From NCBI GenBank assembly GCA_005884745.1, contig VAZU01000009.1, positions 1 to 11,203 on the forward strand: DNA of 11,203 nucleotides, read 5' to 3'. Source of the stretch: Alphaproteobacteria bacterium. GTDB taxonomy: Bacteria > Pseudomonadota > Alphaproteobacteria > Rhizobiales > Xanthobacteraceae. The notes under the pieces are model-generated. The model did no database searches, was not told the origin of the DNA, and saw nothing but the letters and a program-made list of their open reading frames with translations. A program made the translations under genes and the position numbers. Of this stretch, positions 6,863 to 11,203 are shown piece after piece. Position 1 is the stretch's first letter. Each line of letters starts with the position of its first letter.

Positions 6863-7272
6863 TCCTCGGGATCGGGTCCGACATGGTCGACATTCGCCGC
6901 GTCGAGCAGGTGATCGGCCGGCATGGCGAGCGGTTCCTGAGCCGGGTGTTCACGCCGACCGAGCGGGCGCGCGCGCAAAGGCGAGCGAACCAGGGCGCCA
7001 CTTATGCCAAGCGATTCGCCGCCAAGGAGGCCTGCGCCAAGGCACTCGGGACGGGCGTGCGCAAGGGCGTGTTCTGGCGCGACATGGGTGTCGTCAATCT
7101 CGCCTCGGGCCGTCCGACCATGCAGCTGACCGGCGGCGCGCTCGAGCGGCTCCAGGCGATCACCCCGCACGGAACCGAGGCTCGCATCGACGTCACCATC
7201 ACCGACGAATGGCCGCTCGCGCAGGCCTTCGTCGTCATTTCCGCCGTTCCCGCGCGCGTGGCAGAGACGTAG
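6859..7272 (+). CDS. acpS: Holo-[acyl-carrier-protein] synthase
   Basis: AcpS transfers 4'-phosphopantetheine from coenzyme A to the serine of acyl carrier protein, enabling fatty-acid synthesis in the cytoplasm. The 137-residue protein has both family signatures: ILGIGSDMVDIRRVE (2-16), with the metal-binding aspartate D8, and YAKRFAAKEACAKALGTG (49-66), with the second metal ligand E57. FLSRVFTPTERA (26-37) and GRPTMQLTGGA (84-94) are also typical. The ATG at 6859 overlaps the pdxJ stop in an ATGA junction, fixing the start. The pdxJ-acpS pair is widely conserved in proteobacteria. A hairpin with a short T-run follows 41 nt after the stop and probably ends the transcript. Confidence 0.97.
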   Translation: MILGIGSDMVDIRRVEQVIGRHGERFLSRVFTPTERARAQRRANQGATYAKRFAAKEACAKALGTGVRKGVFWRDMGVVNLASGRPTMQLTGGALERLQAITPHGTEARIDVTITDEWPLAQAFVVISAVPARVAET

Positions 7273-7313
7273 CGGACCGAGAATCGTAAGCGACAGAGCA
7301 GCGCAAAGAAGCC

Positions 7314-7333
7314 GCCCGATCGGATCGGGCTTG
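7314..7333 (+). terminator. Terminator-like hairpin after acpS
   Basis: GCCCGAT (7314-7320), loop CGG and ATCGGGC (7324-7330) form a perfect 7-bp stem followed by TTGTCCCC. The T-run is short on this strand. Read on the other strand the same stem is followed by GGCTTCTTTG, so it might work in both directions. It probably closes the rsh-pdxJ-acpS transcript. Confidence 0.5.
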
Positions 7334-7394
7334 TCCCCTCTGTCCACAAGCCTGCGACCGGAACCGGCAAGGAAAACTTCGCGCCGATCGCGCG

Positions 7395-7471
7395 ACTCAG
7401 GTAATCTTTATTTGCCCCTCTTGGGGCGTTTCCTCCCTGACTTGGGCCCCGCTTCGGCGGGGCTTCTTGTT
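7395..7471 (+). ncRNA. suhB-family / MmgR (alpha-r8)-like small RNA
   Basis: A stretch of about 77 nt has the layout I recall for the alphaproteobacterial suhB RNA family (MmgR of Sinorhizobium). A 5' single-stranded lead ending in TAATCTTTATTT is followed by a small hairpin GCCCC-TCTT-GGGGC (7414-7427). Next comes an unpaired, C-rich linker GTTTCCTCCCTGACTTG (7428-7444), then a strong terminator hairpin with a T-rich end. CCTCCC in the linker is complementary to ribosome-binding sites, as in trans-acting small RNAs that pair with mRNA. MmgR in S. meliloti is about this long and limits polyhydroxybutyrate storage granules; whether this copy does the same is unknown. I see no good promoter just upstream (no -35/-10 pair before 7394). 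The family call is from memory of the consensus, not a covariance-model search. Confidence 0.68.
7446..7471 (+). terminator. Intrinsic terminator of the small RNA
   Basis: GCCCCGC (7446-7452), a stable TTCG tetraloop and GCGGGGC (7457-7463) make a 7-bp all-GC stem, followed by TTCTTGTT. This is the most convincing Rho-independent terminator in the window. It forms the 3' hairpin of the suhB-like RNA. Confidence 0.8.
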
Positions 7472-7903
7472 GCCTGGTTCGGGCGCGGTCGCGTTCCCGG
7501 ATCCGGCGGCGCCCCGGTTTGCCGTTTCCGGCGGCCTTCCCGTGCGAGAAAGGGCCCCGCTTGACCGGGTCGCAATCGCGCCTATTTGCGCTTTGAGCAT
7601 TCCATCGGCGAGCCGAGCCGTGCCTGGGCTCCTGGTCTCGCAGGAGCACTTGCCGGAGCGCGGCGACCGACGATATGCGGCCGAAAATCACAATTGCGAC
7701 AGCAGGGCAGGGGCGCCGCGGCGTTCGTTGCGCCTCCGGTTCCGAGCCGCTACAAGGGCGGCGGCCAGCAGTTGCGATCCTCCCCACCGGATGACGAATG
7801 CCCCTTCCGGATCGCGGATGGGGCCGCACTCGCCCGGCGAAGCGGGCGCGGCGCATCGAACCAATGGAAAACCCCAGTGGCTGATCGTGGCATGAGAGGG
7901 CAA
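7472..7903 (+). other. Gene-free region and long putative leader of lepB
   Basis: No gene is supported between the small RNA and lepB. The lepB frame happens to stay open back to 7586, but the extra sequence has no protein-like features, and signal peptidase should begin shortly before its membrane anchor. GGGCCCCGCTT at 7444-7454 recurs at 7552-7562, directly before the promoter candidate. If that promoter is real, the lepB message has an untranslated leader of about 310 nt. Confidence 0.5.
7560..7588 (+). promoter_or_regulatory. Candidate sigma-70 promoter for lepB-rnc
   Basis: CTTGAC (7560-7565), a 17-nt spacer and TATTTG (7583-7588) give one of the better housekeeping-type promoter matches in the window. 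The -35 fits the rhizobial CTTGAC form exactly; the -10 matches at its first three bases. It lies after the small-RNA terminator and in the direction of lepB. It is inferred from sequence only. Confidence 0.42.
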
Positions 7904-8659
7904 ATGAGCGTGTCGAGCGAGCCCAAGCGCAAGGAAGGCGGTTTTGCCGAGACCATTCGGGTCATCTTTCACGCGCTGATCATCGCCGTCGTCATCCGGA
8001 CGTTCCTGTTCCAGCCCTTCAATATTCCCTCGGGCTCGATGGAAGCGACGCTGCTCGTCGGGGACTACCTGTTCGTCTCGAAATATTCCTACGGCTACAG
8101 CCATTACTCGCTGCCGTTCTCGCCGCCGCTGTTCTCCGGCCGCATCCTGGCGCGGGAACCCCAACGCGGCGACGTCGTGGTGTTCCGGCTGCCGAAGGAC
8201 GATTCGGTCGACTACATCAAGCGCGTCATCGGCTTCCCCGGGGACCGCATCCAGATGATCGGCGGCCTGCTCCACATCAACGGCGAGCCGGTCAAGCGTC
8301 AGCGGATCGAGGATTATGTCGATACCGAGGATCCCGGACGCCCGGTTCGGGTCAAGCGGTGGCGCGAAACGCTGCCGAACGGGGTGAGCTACACCACGCT
8401 CGACCGGGTCGAGAACGGCGTCTACGACGACACCCCGGTCTATACCGTGCCGCCCGGCCATTATTTCATGATGGGGGACAATCGCGACAATTCGACCGAC
8501 AGCCGGGTGCTGTCCCAGGTCGGCTACGTTCCCTTCGAGAACCTCGTCGGGCGGGCCGAGATCATCTTCTTCTCGATCGGCGACGGCGCGCGTGCCTGGC
8601 AGATCTGGCGCTGGCCCTGGGCGGTGCGCTGGGATCGGCTGCTCTCGACGGTTCGATGA
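7904..8659 (+). CDS. lepB: Signal peptidase I
   Basis: LepB removes signal peptides from exported proteins on the outer face of the inner membrane. From ATG 7904 the product is 251 residues. A single N-terminal membrane anchor spans about 17-37 (TIRVIFHALIIAVVIRTFLF). Box B, FNIPSGSMEATLLVGD (39-54), contains the nucleophile S45; YIKRVIGFPGD (104-114) contains the general base K106; and GDNRDNSTDSR (191-201) is the conserved box E. The catalytic Ser/Lys pair is complete. ATG 7904 is preceded by GAGAGG; an in-frame ATG at 7892 is possible but lacks this site, and the open frame further upstream is not protein-like. The stop overlaps the rnc start in ATGA, so the two are co-translated. The lepB-rnc pairing is widely conserved. 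Confidence 0.97.
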   Translation: MSVSSEPKRKEGGFAETIRVIFHALIIAVVIRTFLFQPFNIPSGSMEATLLVGDYLFVSKYSYGYSHYSLPFSPPLFSGRILAREPQRGDVVVFRLPKDDSVDYIKRVIGFPGDRIQMIGGLLHINGEPVKRQRIEDYVDTEDPGRPVRVKRWRETLPNGVSYTTLDRVENGVYDDTPVYTVPPGHYFMMGDNRDNSTDSRVLSQVGYVPFENLVGRAEIIFFSIGDGARAWQIWRWPWAVRWDRLLSTVR

Positions 8660-9369
8660 GCCGCAAGTCGAAGGCCCAGAAAGAACTCGAGCTGAGGATC
8701 GGTTATTCCTTCGGCAATCCGGCGCTGCTCGACCGTGCGCTGACCCATATCTCGGCCCTGGCCGGAGCCAAGAACCGCGCCGGCAGCTACCAGCGGCTCG
8801 AGTTCCTCGGCGATCACGTGCTCGGGCTCGTCATCTCCGACATGTTGTTTCGCGCCTTCCCGGATGCCGAGGAGGGGGAGCTGTCGCGGCGCCTCGCCGA
8901 CCTGGTGCGCAAGGAGACCTGCGCCGACGTCGCGAGGACGATGGAGCTCGGGCCGGCCATGAAGCTCGGCGCGTCCGAGGTCAACGCCGGCGGCCGCCGG
9001 CGCATCGCGATCCTGGCCGACATCTGCGAGGCGCTGATCGGGGCGGTGTTCATCGACGGCGGCTATGCGTCGTCCGCGGGCCTGGTCGAGCGCTTCTGGC
9101 AAGAGCGCATGCTCAAGCCGACGCAGCCGCTGCGCGACGCCAAGACCATGCTGCAGGAATGGGCCCAGGCCCGCGGCATGCCGGCGCCGCTCTACCGCGA
9201 GCTCGAGCGCTCGGGACCCGATCACGATCCCGAGTTCCGGGTGGCGGTCGAAATCGCCGATTGCCGGCCGGCGGAAGGGGTCGGCCGCTCGAAGCGGGCG
9301 GCCGAGCAGGCCGCCGCCGCGGCCATGCTCATGCGAGAAGGCGTCGAGGCGGAGCGGGCCGAGGGGTGA
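8656..9369 (+). CDS. rnc: Ribonuclease III
   Basis: RNase III cuts double-stranded RNA, including the rRNA precursor stems and many regulatory duplexes. The 237-residue product has the nuclease domain (about 8-150), with the signature YQRLEFLGDHVLGL (45-58) holding E49 and D53, E75 in the EEGELSRRLADLVR segment, and D122/E125 in ILADICEALIGAVFIDGGY. These match the metal-binding residues of E. coli RNase III. Position 46 is Q where E. coli has E38, which I recall as common in alphaproteobacteria. The double-stranded-RNA-binding domain follows at about 160-227 (DAKTMLQEWAQ to GRSKRAAEQAAAAAML). The ATG is fixed by the ATGA overlap with lepB. In most relatives era follows at once; here it does not. 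Confidence 0.97.
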   Translation: MSRKSKAQKELELRIGYSFGNPALLDRALTHISALAGAKNRAGSYQRLEFLGDHVLGLVISDMLFRAFPDAEEGELSRRLADLVRKETCADVARTMELGPAMKLGASEVNAGGRRRIAILADICEALIGAVFIDGGYASSAGLVERFWQERMLKPTQPLRDAKTMLQEWAQARGMPAPLYRELERSGPDHDPEFRVAVEIADCRPAEGVGRSKRAAEQAAAAAMLMREGVEAERAEG

Positions 9370-9720
9370 GGCGCTCGGATTAGGTTGGGCCGCGCCGAAC
9401 TGTCGGAGGCATAATTGCCGGTCGCACGATTTGCATTCGCCTTCGGTAGTCGACGGTCGGAGCTAGGGCGTGAACTCATAAACAAGCATCGATCGAAGCT
9501 CTGCGCTATCCGGTTTCGGGCTGATACCGGCCTTTCGTCCGCCGTCGGGGAAGGTCGCATAAGTGCCCAACGGCGGTCATTTGCCCGGTGGTCAGACAGC
9601 GCGAGACTGCGAACGTCGGCACAGCGGACTCGCTATGTAGAGGTTGGCGCGGCGTCAGCTGCGGACCGGATGGCGGCGCACCCGCCGGAAACGACAGGCC
9701 AAGCACCTGAATCCGCGCGT
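9370..9720. other. Gene-free region replacing era after rnc; possible degenerate repeat
   Basis: This stretch of 351 nt follows rnc and ends at the stop of the minus-strand small protein gene. Open frames cross it on both strands, but none has a ribosome site or recognisable domain, and they contain low-complexity, shuffled-looking text. The sense and antisense translations around 9470-9650 resemble the meaningless peptides repeatedly predicted from degenerate intergenic repeats in Bradyrhizobium relatives. That is an impression from memory, not a match. Base composition is slightly less GC-rich than the preceding operon. I see no transposase, inverted terminal repeats or clear terminator for rnc. 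Confidence 0.45.
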
Positions 9721-10050
9721 TCAACAAGAGTCCGGACATCCCCATTCCGCGGGCGTAATCCCCCGGAGGCCGTTCAAATTCCGGTGCTCTCTGCGCAATT
9801 GACTGATGTCTATGTTGGGATGACCTTTGAGAGCCTTTGCGACGCAAGTGTTGACGAATTTTCGTCCCGCGATCCACCTGACCTTCTTGCCCCTCGCTTC
9901 CGCCTTGCATGCGACAGTGGCCTCTTTCAGGGCAATCTTGTCAGCCTTGGACATCTTCGCAGCCTCGGCGGGCATCGGCATGAATGCAGGACCGCCGATA
10001 AGGGCCGTGGCGATAATGCCGGCAAATAAAGCTGTGGCGAAATGAGACAT
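9721..10050 (-). CDS. Small secreted four-cysteine protein (weakly PsiF-repeat-like)
   Basis: A 109-residue protein with a signal peptide: hydrophobic residues about 5-25, with a likely cut after AEA (28-30). The mature part begins AKMSKADKIALKEATVACKA and contains EARGKKVRWIAGRKFVNTCVAKAL (51-74). The spacing of C48 and C69, with charged residues between, resembles the short PsiF-type repeat (ACN...G..R..FM..CL), but the match is loose. The last 35 residues (HPNIDISQLRREHRN to EWGCPDSC) carry two more cysteines, C105 and C109, right at the end. It should be periplasmic and oxidised. The start is well supported: ATG 10050 has AGGGGAG with a 7-nt spacer. It faces rnc tail to tail and diverges from the DUF4239 gene. 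I recall similar unnamed proteins in Bradyrhizobium; the function is unknown. Confidence 0.8.
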   Translation of the reverse strand: MSHFATALFAGIIATALIGGPAFMPMPAEAAKMSKADKIALKEATVACKAEARGKKVRWIAGRKFVNTCVAKALKGHPNIDISQLRREHRNLNGLRGITPAEWGCPDSC

Positions 10051-10094
10051 GATACGCTCCCCTAAGTCGCTTCTGCGCTACCGTTTAAAAGTAT

Positions 10095-10123
10095 GCATTA
10101 TTATCCAACCGCAGCGAAGACAA
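10095..10123 (-). promoter_or_regulatory. Candidate promoter for the small secreted protein gene
   Basis: On the minus strand, TTGTCT (10123-10118) and TAATGC (10100-10095) are 17 nt apart. They lie in the most AT-rich patch of the window (about 10083-10135), some 45 nt upstream of the ATG at 10050. Position, spacing and composition all fit a promoter, though the hexamers are only moderate matches. Confidence 0.42.
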
Positions 10124-10169
10124 ATTATTAAAAAGGACGGGTCCCCGCCATGTGGCCCAATACCTCCGG

Positions 10170-10191
10170 CCCGCATGCCGAGGCGGGTTTT
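10170..10191 (+). terminator. Terminator-like hairpin in the divergent intergenic region
   Basis: CCCGC (10170-10174), an 8-nt loop and GCGGG (10183-10187) are followed directly by TTTT (10188-10191). It has the form of a Rho-independent terminator reading rightward. No plus-strand gene ends here: the nearest upstream gene on this strand is rnc, 800 nt away. It may end a short transcript starting in the AT-rich patch, or act in the leader of the next gene. Confidence 0.4.
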
Positions 10192-10298
10192 CCCATCGCT
10201 TCGAGGTCATGAGCGTCGCTCCCGCTTTCGAGATGATCTCGATGACGACGGACGGCTATGGCCGCTGAAACCTGTGAATACCGGCAAGGGACCCGAAC

Positions 10299-11084
10299 AT
10301 GAACGACTGGCTGCACAATCTCCCAGTTCTATGGATGGCATTGGTAATCTTCGGCTTTACGTACCTCGTCTCGGGGATGATCTATGCAACCGTCATCGTC
10401 CTCGCCGCGGGCAAGCGGGCGCGTTCGTTCAAGGCGGTCTCCCCGGGCATGCTGCCGCCGCTGGGTATAATGTTCGGTCTTTTCGTCGCGTTCACTGCTG
10501 CCCAGGTCTGGAGCGATAACGATCGGGCCAGCGCGACCGTCAATCGCGAGGCCAGCGCGCTGAGAGCCGTCGTGGTCCTCGCCGCCAGCTTTCCGGGCGA
10601 ACCCGAAGCGCGCTTGCGCGGCCTGGTTCGTCGCTACATCGAAGAAGCCGCAACGCAGGAATGGCCGACGATGGCCCGGCGAACCGCCACCCTGAGGATG
10701 ACCCCGCGGCCCCTCGCGGAAGCGCTGGAGCTGACCCTTGCTCTAGCGCCCAGCGGCCAAGGCCAACAGATCGCGCAACGTGAGATCGCTACCGCGCTCG
10801 AAAACGTATTCGACGCGCGTCGGCAGCGCATCATCATCAGCGGATCGCAAGTCAATTTCGTCAAATGGTCATGCCTGTTGCTGCAGGCGGTCTGCGCCCT
10901 GTTGGCGATCGCCATGGTCCACAGCGATGACCAGCTAACTGCCGTCATCACGATGGGGATCTTTGCAACCGGGGTGGCCGCGTCCGTGTTGCTGATCGCC
11001 GCTCACGACCGGCCATTCATGGGGGAGATCTCGGTCGGCCCTGACCCGCTGCTGCAGGTTATGCCGGAGGCGGAAGCCAGTTAG
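10299..11084 (+). CDS. DUF4239 (bestrophin-like) membrane protein
   Basis: A 261-residue inner-membrane protein with the DUF4239 layout: two hydrophobic segments near the N-terminus (about 9-36 and 50-70), a soluble middle part, and two segments near the C-terminus (about 190-208 and 212-235). Recognisable family text includes GIMFGLFVAFTAAQVWSD (56-73), ATVNREASALRAVVVLAASF (79-98), FDARRQRIIISGSQVNFVKW (171-190) and AAHDRPFMGEISVGPDPLL (235-252). The distant bestrophin resemblance has led some databases to call such proteins bestrophin-like, but ion-channel activity is not shown. ATG 10299 follows AAGGGA with an 8-9 nt spacer. The gene stands alone, divergent from the small secreted protein gene. 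Function and substrate are unknown. Codon use is similar to the housekeeping genes. Confidence 0.88.
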   Translation: MNDWLHNLPVLWMALVIFGFTYLVSGMIYATVIVLAAGKRARSFKAVSPGMLPPLGIMFGLFVAFTAAQVWSDNDRASATVNREASALRAVVVLAASFPGEPEARLRGLVRRYIEEAATQEWPTMARRTATLRMTPRPLAEALELTLALAPSGQGQQIAQREIATALENVFDARRQRIIISGSQVNFVKWSCLLLQAVCALLAIAMVHSDDQLTAVITMGIFATGVAASVLLIAAHDRPFMGEISVGPDPLLQVMPEAEAS

Positions 11085-11203
11085 CAAGGGATGGGCAACG
11101 CAGCGACAACCGCGATGCATTTTGCCCGACGCGTCATTTCCGATCAATAGAACTGAGAGGCTTCGGTGACACCAATGTCCGCTCGGGGTCATTCGCGTCG
11201 TTT
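11085..11203. other. Intergenic tail of the window
   Basis: The last 119 nt hold no supported gene. I see no clear terminator for the DUF4239 gene. TTTTGCCCGAC at about 11120-11130 resembles a word common in intergenic repeats of Bradyrhizobium relatives, but one short word proves nothing. Confidence 0.4.

Noticed and set aside
7586..7903. N-terminal extension of lepB by about 106 codons
   Set aside because: The added sequence has no domain and no ribosome site. LepB normally starts shortly before its membrane anchor, as it does from 7904.
9415..10029. Plus-strand open frame of 204 codons opposite the small secreted protein
   Set aside because: It overlaps a minus-strand gene with a signal peptide and an excellent ribosome site. 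Its own product looks random and lacks a start signal.
1..11203. tRNA or rRNA genes, CRISPR array, transposase, defence or biosynthetic system
   Set aside because: No tRNA-like cloverleaf, regularly spaced repeats, DDE-type transposase text or defence-type domain was seen on either strand. The NYN gene alone is not evidence of a defence system.

Overview
The window looks like chromosomal DNA of an alphaproteobacterium, most likely from the Rhizobiales (a Bradyrhizobium-, Rhodoplanes- or Pseudolabrys-like lineage). The reasons are the high GC content, the run rpoZ - relA/spoT-type rsh - pdxJ - acpS - lepB - rnc that is typical of that order, an omega subunit with a long acidic tail, and a small-RNA locus that matches the alphaproteobacterial suhB/MmgR pattern. 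No sequence search could be run, so all family assignments come from motifs and recalled family architecture.

Layout from left to right. (1) 1-267: the last 88 codons of rfbA (dTDP-glucose synthesis). (2) 513-791: a small secreted protein of unknown function. (3) 838-1410: a PrxQ/Bcp-type peroxiredoxin, meeting tail to tail (22-nt overlap) a broken family-5 uracil-DNA glycosylase gene (1389-2011, minus). That gene is translationally coupled to a NYN-domain putative RNase gene (2008-2643, minus). (4) A divergent intergenic region leads to rpoZ (2943-3350). A repeat-bearing spacer follows, then the bifunctional (p)ppGpp synthetase/hydrolase gene rsh (3638-5965), pdxJ (6083-6862) and acpS (6859-7272). 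(5) A gene-poor stretch of about 630 nt (7273-7903) holds a terminator-like hairpin, a suhB/MmgR-like small RNA and a promoter candidate with a leader of about 310 nt for lepB. lepB (7904-8659) overlaps rnc (8656-9369) by an ATGA junction. (6) After rnc the expected era/recO genes are absent. There is instead about 350 nt with no recognisable gene, then a small secreted four-cysteine protein on the minus strand (9721-10050), an AT-rich divergent promoter region, and a DUF4239 membrane protein gene (10299-11084).

Functionally this is mostly housekeeping: transcription (omega), the stringent response, cofactor synthesis (pyridoxal phosphate), activation of acyl carrier protein, protein export (signal peptidase I) and RNA processing (RNase III), flanked by accessory genes. 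I see no convincing new multi-gene system. The points most worth a second look are the frameshifting deletion that removes the conserved core of the uracil-DNA glycosylase, the small RNA in the acpS-lepB gap, the repeat cluster between rpoZ and rsh, and the synteny break after rnc.
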